This document shows positions 16,577-25,558 of a stretch of 64,000 bases of DNA, piece after piece. The number at the start of each line of letters is the position of its first letter. The stretch's first letter is position 1. The DNA is from Dyadobacter sp. (GTDB taxonomy: Bacteria > Bacteroidota > Bacteroidia > Cytophagales > Spirosomataceae), in assembly GCF_017744695.1 (NCBI RefSeq), contig NZ_JAGIAS010000001.1, positions 1,331,013-1,395,012 on the forward strand, given 5' to 3'. The position numbers and the translations under genes were made by a program. Under the pieces are notes generated by a model that saw only the letters and a list, made by a program, of their open reading frames with translations, did no database searches and was not told the origin of the DNA.

Positions 16577-18037
16577 TCAGATTCCTTTCAATCCGTCGAC
16601 TTTCAAATTCACTTTGCCGGTCGCAAATACAACAGAATAAAGATGTTTCGGAGTGAGGTAAACCTTATCGGGTACAATATCGGAAAGTATTCCTTTTACA
16701 ACTACACCTTCGGTGACTTTATAGTTGGCCAACGTTTTCTGAATCGTATTTTTGGCATCGGCAATCTGCCCTCCTACCGGGAACACCATCCGTTTTTCCA
16801 TCATCCTGCTAAACTGCCCCTGCAAAAGCCAGCCAGCCGTCCGGACGATCGAATTTTTGGTATCCAGGTCGTAATCAAGGCCTTTGAGCGACAGTTGCTG
16901 CGTGGCAGGATCATAGTAAGGGATTCCCTTTAGATAAATATCCCCGCTAATACTTCCTTTCAAACCTGCCTTGATCACCAGCCGGTCGTTCTGTCCGTAC
17001 ATTTCGATGGAAGTAACCTCTACATGATACTTCCCGCCCAAAAACGAAAACTTCTCCCCGGCAAACTGTTTGGTAGCCAGCCTGGCGGCATCCTCGTAAG
17101 ACACGAGACTGATCAACCCGATCTTGAAGTCGTCCTGAACTTTCTCCACAATGCGCAGATCGGGCAGCTTATGTACAGGAGGGACGGCCGGCTTTACAGC
17201 CGACGTAATGGTTTGCGTATAGCCTTTAATGCCGATCACCGAGCGGAGGACATTGTTTTTCGCCAATAGCGGCGTCATCTCCACGCCGGTAGGCATAATT
17301 ACCAGCCACGTATCATATTCCTTTGCAAGCATCACCGGCTGACGCGCGATGTTCCAGGCAAGCTCCGCATTCTTTTTGAGCTCCAAATTCGACGCGACTT
17401 GTTCGTCGATTGCCTCCGTTATCTTTTCAAAATTCTTGTTCAGCATACGGCTCACCATCCCTTTGATAGGAATATTAATACCCGCCACACGGATATTCGG
17501 CTCGCTGATCCAGTCGTAGCTGTCCACATACGTTTCCGATTTGATCTGCCATGACGGTGTGATGCCTATCTTCGAAATCAGCCGGATGCGGATGGAGAAT
17601 TCGGTATCCTTATAGCCCGACATCGTCATGCCCAGCGGACTGACCTTATACCCCGCGCTTACCCAGATTTTCAGCGGCACTTCAAAAAGGAACGACGAAT
17701 CTATCGCTACAACTTTAATCGGACTGATCTTCCAGACCTTCGCTTTCAGGTTATCGTTATTCTCATCCTCATAACTGTTATCATCGTAGATCAACCCTTT
17801 GATCTGGTTATTGATCTGTTTTTCGATTTCCGCTACCGGGATCTCGACCGGCACATTCAGCACCGACAGATGTTTCTCGTTCTGGATCTCCTTATCCGAA
17901 TATTTGTATTCTTCCATAGGGGCCTTAGGGGAGGTTTTCTTAGAACCGCAGCTCCAAAAAACAACGGCTGCCAAAGCGATTATCAGAAAATAACCGCGCC
18001 TGACGTAGACATTACTTGATTTTGACGAGGGTTGCAC
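16577..18037 (-). CDS. DUF4403 lipoprotein
   Basis: 486 residues. A basic start and hydrophobic stretch (YFLIIALAAVVFWSCGSKK) end in a lipobox-like VFWSC, so it is probably a lipoprotein with its acylated Cys near residue 30. The body has the DUF4403 look: LSVLNVPVEIPVAEIEKQIN near the mature start, repeated beta-rich segments, and KVYLTPKHLYSVVFATGKVN near the end. Tubular lipid-binding folds have been suggested for such proteins; no activity is known. It starts 26 bases inside the Smr gene, so the two are probably coupled. Confidence 0.85.
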   Translation of the reverse strand: MQPSSKSSNVYVRRGYFLIIALAAVVFWSCGSKKTSPKAPMEEYKYSDKEIQNEKHLSVLNVPVEIPVAEIEKQINNQIKGLIYDDNSYEDENNDNLKAKVWKISPIKVVAIDSSFLFEVPLKIWVSAGYKVSPLGMTMSGYKDTEFSIRIRLISKIGITPSWQIKSETYVDSYDWISEPNIRVAGINIPIKGMVSRMLNKNFEKITEAIDEQVASNLELKKNAELAWNIARQPVMLAKEYDTWLVIMPTGVEMTPLLAKNNVLRSVIGIKGYTQTITSAVKPAVPPVHKLPDLRIVEKVQDDFKIGLISLVSYEDAARLATKQFAGEKFSFLGGKYHVEVTSIEMYGQNDRLVIKAGLKGSISGDIYLKGIPYYDPATQQLSLKGLDYDLDTKNSIVRTAGWLLQGQFSRMMEKRMVFPVGGQIADAKNTIQKTLANYKVTEGVVVKGILSDIVPDKVYLTPKHLYSVVFATGKVNLKVDGLKGI

Positions 18038-18995
18038 CGTATCCGAATTTCTCTTTTAATGCATCTTTAAAAAATTGCACATGCTGGTTTTTGCCCAGCC
18101 TGCGGTGCAGCTCGTTTTTCAGCACACCGCTGCCTGCGCCATGTATAAACGTGATTTCCTCCATTCCGTTGGCGATGGCCGATTCCAGATTACTCTCGAA
18201 AACGTCGAGCTGCTTTTTCAAGATCTCGTCGTTCGACAGGCTTTTAGAATTGTTAACCAGCTTTTCGATGTGCAAGTCGATCACCTGCTCCGGTTTCGGA
18301 AGGGTCTTCTGCTCCGGCGACGACTGGCCGAGCATGCTGGCCTTGATCTCCCCCGCCACATCCTCTGAAATACCGGGCGTCTCGCGTTTCAGGCTTTCGT
18401 CATCCAATTGATACACAAATCCATCCTTCGCGAGTACAGGCACCTTGCCCTTGTTTTTATAAAAAGACTGCGCACGGCAACGAATGCGCTTGTTCAATCC
18501 AACGGGCAACTGGTGATTACCCTCGCGAAAATACAATGCATGGATGTCAAACACCGGCCATGATTCAAAATCCTTCATCTCCACTTCGGTCAGCTTCTGC
18601 GAGGTGCGCGGTTGCAGCACGCCGGCCGCTAACCCCCTGCTCACCGATTCGGAAGCCGCTACGGCCGTGAATGGCAATATCCAGTCGGTATTGTTGATCA
18701 CATGGACCGTTAACGTGCGGTCGTTCACGGAAATGAATGCCAGGTAAACACCTTTTTCAGCGAATGGCGCATTACGCGGAACGATCACATCCGCCCGCGC
18801 GGCTACCGCCTTCGCTTCTTCCGGTTTTACCATTCGCTGCGATTCCACCGGCGAAATCGTCACAATCTCATTCCTCAGCACGGGAATGCGAAACCCGTCC
18901 TCAATCTCAATTTCGACCACGTTGCCAGGCAGAAAAGCGTAAATAACCCCCTCTTCCCTGCCGTGTACCAATCGTACTTTATCTCCGATATTCAT
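18012..18995 (-). CDS. DUF2027 protein with C-terminal Smr domain
   Basis: 327 residues from the ATG at 18995, chosen because MNIGDKVRLVHGREEGVIY is the DUF2027 start; the ATG at 19043 adds 16 unlikely residues. Residues 1-75 form a small beta-barrel, 90-200 a DUF2027 sandwich (VYLAFISVNDRTLTVHVINN), and 240-327 an Smr domain with DLHIEKLVNNS and FIHGAGSGVLKNELHRRL. Smr domains, as in MutS2, cleave or bind nucleic acid; the DLHxE and HGxGxGxL motifs are intact, so nuclease activity is possible. No MutS part is present. Confidence 0.88.
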   Translation of the reverse strand: MNIGDKVRLVHGREEGVIYAFLPGNVVEIEIEDGFRIPVLRNEIVTISPVESQRMVKPEEAKAVAARADVIVPRNAPFAEKGVYLAFISVNDRTLTVHVINNTDWILPFTAVAASESVSRGLAAGVLQPRTSQKLTEVEMKDFESWPVFDIHALYFREGNHQLPVGLNKRIRCRAQSFYKNKGKVPVLAKDGFVYQLDDESLKRETPGISEDVAGEIKASMLGQSSPEQKTLPKPEQVIDLHIEKLVNNSKSLSNDEILKKQLDVFESNLESAIANGMEEITFIHGAGSGVLKNELHRRLGKNQHVQFFKDALKEKFGYGATLVKIK

Positions 18996-19048
18996 AGTAA
19001 ATAGTGCTTTCTCGTCATTCGAACCGCTTATTGGTTCAAACAATGTTT

Positions 19049-20017
19049 TTAAAAATAAAATGGTTTGAAACCGACGCCTTTTCTGCTGAACTGCAATGCC
19101 GGGGCCGGGATTTTCAGGGAGTTGGCCAGAAAACCCAGCGTCTTAACAAACTTGCTCCGGGTTTTGATCTTCGTGAGATCGATATCCAGCGACAAATAAT
19201 ACTGCCGGTAAGGCCGGTACCCCATTTCAATGCTCTTGTCGGTCTCCGCCGAAACCATGTTCTCAATCCCATACCCTACTGAAAAACAAAGCCAGGCAGG
19301 CCAGTTGGAACCCCTAAAAAATGATTTCGGGCTCGCCGAGAACCAGTACGTCTGCCCGTTGTAGTCTTTCAGCCAGCGCTCCGACCAACTGCTTCCGAGC
19401 AGTTGCGGCCGCACATGCGCCAGCGATGTGTAGTGAAATGAAAACTTGGGTTGTATACGAACCTCGTCCCACAATGCTATCTGACCGAGGTACAGCGCCG
19501 ACCCCGTGATGTTCGCGATCATATCGCCAGGCGAAAAACCATAGTCGGGCGAGAAGCCATCCAGAATCTCAATCGGTGTCTGAAAAATCACCCCGGAAAT
19601 AGCGCCGTAGACCAGCATTTGTCTTTTCGAAATACCTGTTTTTTTGTACAATGCCGCCGTGTGCCGGGCAATCTGGTACGATGTGTAAAGGTGCCCCATT
19701 TTGTCCATTTGTAGCCACTCGTGACTATCATCCTGGATGGTAAATTTGGTCAGCGGATTCTTGTACCATGACTTGCTTAGGCCGTAAAGCGTTCCAAGAT
19801 AAATCGCCGATTGAGCCGCAAAAATGCCGCGGAGCAGTTTGTAATTAGGCCGTACTTCCGGCACAGAGTCACGGAAAAACGTATCCCGGGCAAGCGTGTC
19901 CCGGACAAGCGTGTCCCGGACGAGCGTATCCGCGGAAGGTACGACGACCTGCGCATATGCGGGATGCAGCGTTCCCGCCAGCAGACAAATCAGTAAGCAA
20001 TGAAAAGTAAAACGCAT
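19049..20017 (-). CDS. DUF2279 (YfiM-like) exported protein with DTLVR repeats
   Basis: 322 residues from the ATG at 20017, which gives a normal signal peptide (MRFTFHCLLICLLAGTLHPA, cut after AYA); the ATG at 20050 adds 11 residues and overlaps the upstream gene. Next comes a five-residue repeat (DTLVR, DTLVR, DTLAR, DTFFR) encoded by 15-bp units. The DUF2279 core follows: LQMDKMGHLYTSYQIARH, PIEILDGFSPDYGFSPGDM and ANITGSALYLGQ. The function is unknown; relatives are annotated as lipoproteins or membrane proteins. It lies in the minus-strand run from fabG to DUF4403. Confidence 0.85.
   Translation of the reverse strand: MRFTFHCLLICLLAGTLHPAYAQVVVPSADTLVRDTLVRDTLARDTFFRDSVPEVRPNYKLLRGIFAAQSAIYLGTLYGLSKSWYKNPLTKFTIQDDSHEWLQMDKMGHLYTSYQIARHTAALYKKTGISKRQMLVYGAISGVIFQTPIEILDGFSPDYGFSPGDMIANITGSALYLGQIALWDEVRIQPKFSFHYTSLAHVRPQLLGSSWSERWLKDYNGQTYWFSASPKSFFRGSNWPAWLCFSVGYGIENMVSAETDKSIEMGYRPYRQYYLSLDIDLTKIKTRSKFVKTLGFLANSLKIPAPALQFSRKGVGFKPFYF
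19881..19925. repeat. Three-copy 15-bp in-frame repeat in the DUF2279 gene
   Basis: Three 15-base units (GTRTCCCGGRCRAGC) stand head to tail and encode DTLVR-type pentapeptides just after the signal peptide. A degenerate fourth copy precedes them. Unit length keeps the frame. Confidence 0.85.
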
Positions 20018-20036
20018 TCGATCATATCGGGGGCAT

Positions 20037-22109
20037 TTAATAATCGCCATGGTATTTTCGCAGTCCCCACTCCGCCCCCAGCAGCACTACGAGCAGGAAG
20101 AACAGCCATTTCAGATAGATCAGTTCAACCATGTCCTCGGTGCTGTCCAGCCTGTCGGCCGGGCGGTCAGTTTTTAGTTTTTGAATAAATTGTTGCAACG
20201 ATGCCGGCGTCATAAACGTGCCGCCCGACCGCCGCGCGAGATCGCGGAGCATTCCGAAATCCGCCGTGGTATTACTCAGTTCAAGATCGGCATTGCGGAT
20301 CACAAACTGACCTGATACATTTTCCTGTTTCCCTTTCAATGTCGTGGAAGCCGCATAACGATAAACGCCGTCGGCCAGCCCGCTCACATTGAACCTCGGT
20401 GTCTCCTTCGAATGCGTGTACGTGAATTGCTTGCTTTTGCCCTTTTCATCCACCAATTCCAGCTTCACTTCCTGACCGAAAATCGGCTCGTAAATATCAT
20501 TGTAAACTTCGGTCTGAAATGCCACCTGCTCACCCGCCTCGAACTCGTTACTAATTGGATACACGCGGAATTTTCGTCGGTCTTCCTTCACCGAAAGGAC
20601 CTGGATCAGCTTCTGGAAAAGGTTATCCACCACTTCCTGCTTGCTGGTTTGGGCAAATTCTTCCTGCCGCCATTGCCAGATCCCCTCTCCCGCCAGCACA
20701 GCCGTTTTCTGGTCGCCGTTTGTATTCAATACCAGCAGCGGCTTACTCGTATTGAGTGTACCTACTTTCTGGTACAATATGGTTTCGGTCCCCGACGACA
20801 CGTTGTATTCACCAAAAGGCACCGAAAGCGGCGGAAGGCGTTCGAGCAACTTCAGGCTCTCGGCATCCAGGTTCAACTGTGAAAACGAGGGATTGAACCG
20901 CGCCGTGACTTTATCGACCTGATTATTCGCGGAAGCATTGATAAACAGCGACCGGTTCAGCGAACTGGCCAGCGGCACCGCCGATTGATTTCCCAGAATG
21001 AAAAACAAAGGCATTTTAGCATCCAGAAATTTGCGAACCTGTGCATTACCCAGCCCGAGCACGTTCGGAATCTGGTGCAGAATTACCAGGTCGTAAGGCT
21101 TTGTACTGGCCGGCGGATTGTTGGCAATGGATAAGATATTGATATCCAACTCATAATTATCATTCGCCTCGATCACGCTCCGGATACTTTTGATATCGGG
21201 ATGCGGCGCGAGCGCCATGAGCAGGATTTTTTGCCGGCCATCGATAATATCGATGTAAACATCCTTCCGGTTGTTCCTGCCCGAAGTTTCGCCCGAAACC
21301 GCACCTAGCTCCACAGTATAATGCTGAACGCCCTTTTGCGCAGAAGAAGTTTTGAAATCAAATGCCTTGAAATAATCCGCACGGTCGATCACCACGGGCT
21401 GACTCTGGATTACACGTCCGTTTTGTTTTAAAGTCACCGTGGTACTTTTCCCCTGCAAGCCGTTCGCGGCGATCTCCGCCCGCACCGGAAACTCGTTACC
21501 GAGGTACGCAATGCGATTGCTCACCACATCTTTCACCCGGATATCCAGCTTAGGCACCGAGTCACCCACTGCCAGCGTATTGACCCTGAACGGGTAACGG
21601 TTATAGGTTGGTGAAACGCCCTGGTTCACAATCCCATCCGACAGCAATACTACGTCGGTCAGGTTCCGGCCTTCGAAATTGGTACGGACTGTCTGCAACA
21701 GCCCTGCCAGATTGGTTTTGTTTTGATTAAATGCAAGGGAATCCGCATTGCTTTCGGTGCCTCCGAGGGATTCAATACTTACCTCGAAGCCGGAGTCGTT
21801 CAGTTCGCGGGCAGCGGCCTTCACCTGCTCCATCGCAGCCTGACCGTGTTTACCAACAGATTCGGAATTATCGATCGCGAAAACGATCTTGGCCTTATCG
21901 ACCGAAGTTTGCGTACGCCGCACCAGCGGGCTTAGCAGCAGGAAGCAAATCAACGCAACCACAATCCCACGCACAGCTGCCAGCGCATAATTCAGTTTCT
22001 TACCCCAGGCCGGTTGCGGCTGATACAGCAGCCAGGCATAGGCCAGGCCCGCAACTACGCAGAAAATGATGAACCAGTAAGGGGTTTGGAATATGAGCTC
22101 TGACCGCAT
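20037..22109 (-). CDS. VWA-domain membrane protein
   Basis: 690 residues from the ATG at 22109 (an ATG at 22148 adds 13). Two N-terminal membrane segments (YWFIIFCVVAGLAYAWLLY; ALAAVRGIVVALICFLLLS) precede a von Willebrand A domain with the metal site DNSES in KIVFAIDNSESVG and VVLLSDGIVNQG. A long beta-rich middle and a last membrane helix (LKWLFFLLVVLLGAEWGL) follow. The architecture recalls BatA/DUF4159-type envelope proteins of Bacteroidetes; the partner is unknown. It starts 74 bases after fabG and ends 19 bases before DUF2279 on the same strand. Confidence 0.88.
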   Translation of the reverse strand: MRSELIFQTPYWFIIFCVVAGLAYAWLLYQPQPAWGKKLNYALAAVRGIVVALICFLLLSPLVRRTQTSVDKAKIVFAIDNSESVGKHGQAAMEQVKAAARELNDSGFEVSIESLGGTESNADSLAFNQNKTNLAGLLQTVRTNFEGRNLTDVVLLSDGIVNQGVSPTYNRYPFRVNTLAVGDSVPKLDIRVKDVVSNRIAYLGNEFPVRAEIAANGLQGKSTTVTLKQNGRVIQSQPVVIDRADYFKAFDFKTSSAQKGVQHYTVELGAVSGETSGRNNRKDVYIDIIDGRQKILLMALAPHPDIKSIRSVIEANDNYELDINILSIANNPPASTKPYDLVILHQIPNVLGLGNAQVRKFLDAKMPLFFILGNQSAVPLASSLNRSLFINASANNQVDKVTARFNPSFSQLNLDAESLKLLERLPPLSVPFGEYNVSSGTETILYQKVGTLNTSKPLLVLNTNGDQKTAVLAGEGIWQWRQEEFAQTSKQEVVDNLFQKLIQVLSVKEDRRKFRVYPISNEFEAGEQVAFQTEVYNDIYEPIFGQEVKLELVDEKGKSKQFTYTHSKETPRFNVSGLADGVYRYAASTTLKGKQENVSGQFVIRNADLELSNTTADFGMLRDLARRSGGTFMTPASLQQFIQKLKTDRPADRLDSTEDMVELIYLKWLFFLLVVLLGAEWGLRKYHGDY

Positions 22110-22183
22110 GTGTTGGTATTCAATAGCTGGCGACGTTACAATATACAACGAAACCGCCAGCTATTAACTAACGAAGAAAGTCT

Positions 22184-22930
22184 CTATGTTAACATACCAC
22201 CGTCGACCTGGATTACCTGGCCGGTGATATAACGCGACATATCCGAAGCGAGGAACACACAGGCATCCGCCACTTCTTCGGGCTGGCCTCCGCGCTTCAT
22301 CGGAATCGACTGTTTCCAGTCTTCCACCGCTTTCGCGTCCACCGCATCGGTCATTTCAGTTTCGATAAAGCCTGGCGCAACTGCATTCGAGCGGATATTT
22401 CTGGAACCTAGTTCCAATGCGATCGATTTGGTGAAACCGATGATGCCGGCTTTGGAAGCAGCATAGTTCGACTGCCCCGCATTACCGCGTATACCGACCA
22501 CCGATGTAATATTGATGATCGAACCGCTTTTAGCACGGATCATGGATTTTGTAGCGGCTTTGGTAAGGTTAAAAACCGATTTCAGGTTGATGTTCACTAC
22601 CGTGTCCCACTGCTCTTCGCTCATACGCATGAGGAGCCCGTCGCGGGTAACGCCTGCGTTGTTGATAAGCACATCGAGCTTGCCGAAATCGGCAATGACG
22701 TCGGTAACGAGCTGGTCTGCGGCCTGAAAATCGGACGCATCCGAACGGTAGCCTTTCGCCTTCACACCGAACGCTTCCAGTTCTTTTGCCAAAGCCTCGC
22801 CTTTTTCGACGCTGGACAAATATGTAAATGCGACATCAGCACCTTCCTGAGCCAGGCGCAGCGCGATCGAACGTCCGATACCCCGCGAAGCTCCTGTTAC
22901 CAATGCAACTTTATTTGCTACTAACTTCAT
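22184..22930 (-). CDS. fabG: 3-oxoacyl-[acyl-carrier-protein] reductase FabG
   Basis: 248 residues, the standard length. Classical SDR that reduces beta-ketoacyl-ACP with NADPH in fatty-acid elongation. NADP loop TGASRGIGRSIALRLA at 13-28, LINNAGVTRDGLLMRM, NLKSVFNLTKA, the catalytic Ser in IINITSVVG, and YAASKAG (Tyr-x3-Lys). The ending DMSRYITGQVIQVDGGMLT is typical of FabG. A strong promoter match lies at 22968-22999. It stands away from other fab genes and may head the transcript through the VWA gene. Confidence 0.95.
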   Translation of the reverse strand: MKLVANKVALVTGASRGIGRSIALRLAQEGADVAFTYLSSVEKGEALAKELEAFGVKAKGYRSDASDFQAADQLVTDVIADFGKLDVLINNAGVTRDGLLMRMSEEQWDTVVNINLKSVFNLTKAATKSMIRAKSGSIINITSVVGIRGNAGQSNYAASKAGIIGFTKSIALELGSRNIRSNAVAPGFIETEMTDAVDAKAVEDWKQSIPMKRGGQPEEVADACVFLASDMSRYITGQVIQVDGGMLT

Positions 22931-22967
22931 AAATAGGATTAGAATCTGTCAAAATGTATACTGCCGG

Positions 22968-22999
22968 CAAAAATAGGATATTGGGCAGAGACCGGCAAA
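22968..22999 (-). promoter_or_regulatory. Bacteroidetes-type promoter of fabG
   Basis: On the minus strand TTTG (22999-22996), 20 bases, then TATTTTTG (22975-22968): a full match to both boxes at near-ideal spacing. Expected transcription start is about 30 bases before the ATG at 22930. This is the best promoter match in the window. Confidence 0.65.
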
Positions 23000-23080
23000 T
23001 AAACGACGTATGGTACTTTATTACAAAATGATGTAATATTCAGGCAAAAAACCTTCTCCAACCATTTAACTTACACTAAC

Positions 23081-23515
23081 ATGAACACTACAAATGTCCA
23101 GAAAACATCAGGAGCCTTCATTGCCGCATCATGGATCGCATTGGGCGTGGGAATGGCGGGCTTCATCATCGGCCTCTGGCGGTCGGAAATGCTGCTGAGC
23201 GAAAAGGGATATTATTTTACGGTATTAATGTACGGACTATTCGCCGCCGTATCCGTCCAGAAAAGCGTTCGCGACCGGTTGGAAGGTGTTCCGGTGACGG
23301 GTATTTACTACGGTATCGCGTGGTTTTCCACGATCCTCGCGATCGTACTTCTCGTGGTTGGCCTCTGGAATGCCACATTGCTGCCCAGCGAAAAGGGCTT
23401 CTATGCCTTCGCCTTCTTGCTGGGAATTTTCGGGGCGATCGCCGTTCAGAAGAACACCCGCGACAATGCTATTTTCGAAACCGGTGGCTCATTTTCCAAA
23501 CCTTCTGATCATTGA
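23081..23515 (+). CDS. YiaA/YiaB-family inner-membrane protein
   Basis: 144 residues with four predicted membrane helices arranged as an internal duplication: IALGVGMAGFIIGLWRSEM with GYYFTVLMYGLFAAVSVQK, and AIVLLVVGLWNATLLPSEK with GFYAFAFLLGIFGAIAVQK. Each half ends in an SVQK or AVQK-type motif before a charged loop. This is the YiaA/YiaB domain twice over; the function is unknown. It lies 44 bases before the SDR gene and may be cotranscribed with it. Confidence 0.88.
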   Translation: MNTTNVQKTSGAFIAASWIALGVGMAGFIIGLWRSEMLLSEKGYYFTVLMYGLFAAVSVQKSVRDRLEGVPVTGIYYGIAWFSTILAIVLLVVGLWNATLLPSEKGFYAFAFLLGIFGAIAVQKNTRDNAIFETGGSFSKPSDH

Positions 23516-23559
23516 TGCTGTTAAGCCGTTACGTATAATTTTGAAACTAAACTCAGGTA

Positions 23560-24270
23560 ATGGCAGAAACAATCAAAACAGCCCTGATCACAGGCGGTTC
23601 CAAAGGAATAGGATACGGCATTGCCGAAGCGCTCATTCGTGACGGCATCCGTGTCGCAATTACCAGCCGGTCGCAACAGAATGCCGACGATGCGGCCAAT
23701 GCATTGAACAAAATCCGTGAAGGCTATGCATTGGCCATCGAGTCGGATGTGAGGAATCTGGCGTCGCAGGAAAAAGCGGTACAAACCGTGCTAAGCCGCT
23801 GGGGCCGGCTCGATTACTTCATCGCGAATGCGGGCGTCGGCCATTTCGCACCAATCCAGGAGCTCAGCGCGGAATTGTGGCAGGAAACCATCGATATCAA
23901 CCTCACCGGGGTATTTTTCAGTGCCAAAGCGTCTATCGCAGCATTGACGGAGTCGAAAGGATATTTTATCAACATTGCAAGCCTGGCAGGCACCAATTTC
24001 TTTGCCAATGGCACCGCATATAATGCCAGCAAATTCGGTCTGGTCGGCTTTTCACAGGCGATGATGCTCGACGTACGTAATGCGGGTGTGAAAGTAACGA
24101 CCATTATGCCGGGCTCCGTGGCGACGGAGTTCAACAACCACGAACCATCGGATAAGGACGCATGGAAAATCCAGCCGGAAGACATCGGCCAGATCGTTTC
24201 CGACCTGATCAAAATGCCGGCACGGACACTGCCTAGCAAAATTGAGGTACGGCCTACTACGCCCAAGTAA
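23560..24270 (+). CDS. Short-chain dehydrogenase/reductase
   Basis: 236 residues. NAD(P) loop TGGSKGIGYGIAEALI at 11-26, ANAGVGHFAPIQEL, the catalytic Ser in FINIASLAG, and YNASKFGLVGF with Tyr-x3-Lys. It ends KMPARTLPSKIEVRPTTPK, a tail common in small Bacteroidetes SDRs sometimes named 3-ketoacyl-ACP reductase. The substrate is unknown; it is a paralog of fabG here but lacks the FabG C-terminus. Downstream is a two-armed repeat array and then a convergent gene. Confidence 0.9.
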   Translation: MAETIKTALITGGSKGIGYGIAEALIRDGIRVAITSRSQQNADDAANALNKIREGYALAIESDVRNLASQEKAVQTVLSRWGRLDYFIANAGVGHFAPIQELSAELWQETIDINLTGVFFSAKASIAALTESKGYFINIASLAGTNFFANGTAYNASKFGLVGFSQAMMLDVRNAGVKVTTIMPGSVATEFNNHEPSDKDAWKIQPEDIGQIVSDLIKMPARTLPSKIEVRPTTPK

Positions 24271-24291
24271 GTTTCGTTTGGGAAATTTTTG

Positions 24292-24361
24292 GTCAGGTGT
24301 GGTCAAGTATTGTCAGGTGTAGTCAGGTATAGTCAAGTGTAGTCAGGTGTAGTCAGAACTA
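24292..24361. repeat. 10-bp tandem array (GTCAGGTGTA), seven units
   Basis: Seven contiguous 10-base units near GTCAGGTGTA with transitions at fixed positions. This is the left arm of a two-armed array; the right arm (24362-24481) carries the same word in reverse orientation. Confidence 0.9.
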
Positions 24362-24481
24362 TCAATGACAATTCCTGACCACCAATGACAACTCCTGACC
24401 AAAAATGACAACTCCTGACTACCAATGACAACACCTGACCATCAATGACCATACCTGACCATCAATGACCATACCTGACTA
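24362..24481. repeat. 20-bp tandem array, six units, inverted relative to the 10-bp array
   Basis: Six contiguous 20-base units close to CCAATGACAACTCCTGACCA. Each has two TGAC words 10 bases apart, and the CCTGAC half is the reverse complement of the left-arm word GTCAGG. The last unit contains the stop codon of the minus-strand membrane-protein gene. There are no unique spacers, so it is not a CRISPR array. Confidence 0.9.
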
Positions 24482-25558
24482 CTTCTGACTGCTTCTCTCC
24501 CGAGGCCAGGATGCATAAAGCGAGAACAGCAATCCACATGCTGCCAGCAGAAGAAGCGGTATTTTATATAAAATCAATAAAGTAAGCCCAATAAATCCGA
24601 ACAGGAATACTTGCATTGCATTTTCAGGTAGTCCTTTTTTCTTATATAAATATAGGTGAGAGACCAGGAGGATTGTCAGGCCAAGCAGGTACAACTGTGC
24701 CACCTCTGCAAAGCCGAGAGCGCCACTGCGAAGCACTACCATGGTTTCAGGAACGATCAGCACCATATGTGCTGCCAATACCCTGCCCCAACGTTTCCAG
24801 ACCGGTACTGGCAGCGACCTTCCCCAGAGCCAGATCTCGCCTTCCCATTGATATAACTCCAATGAGAGCCCCAGGTTGAGCAGGTAAGCCAGCGACATGC
24901 CGACAGCCGGCATCCGGATGTCGTACTCACCGGTGCTATAATAAAGCATTGTCCCCGCAGCCACCAGCATCGCTCCCAGCTTCCCTACCAGCAATGTAAT
25001 CCCTCGTTCCCTCACCAGCCATTCCATCGACCAGTACAGCCACGATGTCGGTCGCCGAAATGGCCATTTAATGAAGCTCCGACTGTTGACAGGAACATAC
25101 AGAACCGGCTTCCTGATGCGCCATTCGGCGATTGAAGCGAGGATAAGCACCAGGCTAATGTAAAAAGGAATGATCGGCCAGAGGAAACCCAGCAGCTTGT
25201 CCTGAACAGCGATGATCAACAGGTAAACGCCGTAGTACAGAATGGGTTGAAGAAAGCCTAACGCCTGCATCGAAAACCTCCCCGCACGCGTGAGCGCAGG
25301 CCAGGTACGGGCATGAAAGATGAAGGTATATTCCGGCAGCTTCCAGGTATTCACCAGAAACTGGGCACATAGCAAACTGTAAGCCAGCCAGATTATAAAA
25401 AGGCTGAGCATTCCGTAAGTGTCAGTCAGGAAGAATACCGCGAACGCATGGTGCTCATTGGCACTCAAAAACCCGAAAAGCACGCCGAGCAAAACCAGGA
25501 ACGTTCCGGCCCGCTGCCTGAAAAACGCCGAAACCGTGGAGAGCAGCAGCATTTTCAT
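24479..25558 (-). CDS. Polytopic membrane protein, probable ABC-transporter partner
   Basis: 359 residues with about nine hydrophobic segments, among them FLVLLGVLFGFLSANEH, LSLFIIWLAYSLLCAQFLV, ILYYGVYLLIIAVQD and FGFIGLTLLILYKIPLLLLAA. No transporter motif is recognisable. It overlaps the ABC ATPase gene by four bases (ATGA), so it is very likely its permease. The final codons and stop lie in the repeat array at 24362-24481, suggesting the C-terminus was reshaped by the array. What is transported cannot be told. Confidence 0.8.
   Translation of the reverse strand: MKMLLLSTVSAFFRQRAGTFLVLLGVLFGFLSANEHHAFAVFFLTDTYGMLSLFIIWLAYSLLCAQFLVNTWKLPEYTFIFHARTWPALTRAGRFSMQALGFLQPILYYGVYLLIIAVQDKLLGFLWPIIPFYISLVLILASIAEWRIRKPVLYVPVNSRSFIKWPFRRPTSWLYWSMEWLVRERGITLLVGKLGAMLVAAGTMLYYSTGEYDIRMPAVGMSLAYLLNLGLSLELYQWEGEIWLWGRSLPVPVWKRWGRVLAAHMVLIVPETMVVLRSGALGFAEVAQLYLLGLTILLVSHLYLYKKKGLPENAMQVFLFGFIGLTLLILYKIPLLLLAACGLLFSLYASWPRERSSQK

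Noticed and set aside
19881-19925. Phase-variable switch in the DUF2279 gene
   Set aside because: The unit is 15 bp, so gain or loss keeps the frame and cannot turn the gene on or off by frameshift.
24292-24481. Possible CRISPR array
   Set aside because: Units of 10 or 20 bases are contiguous with no unique spacers, repeats vary internally, and no cas gene is near.
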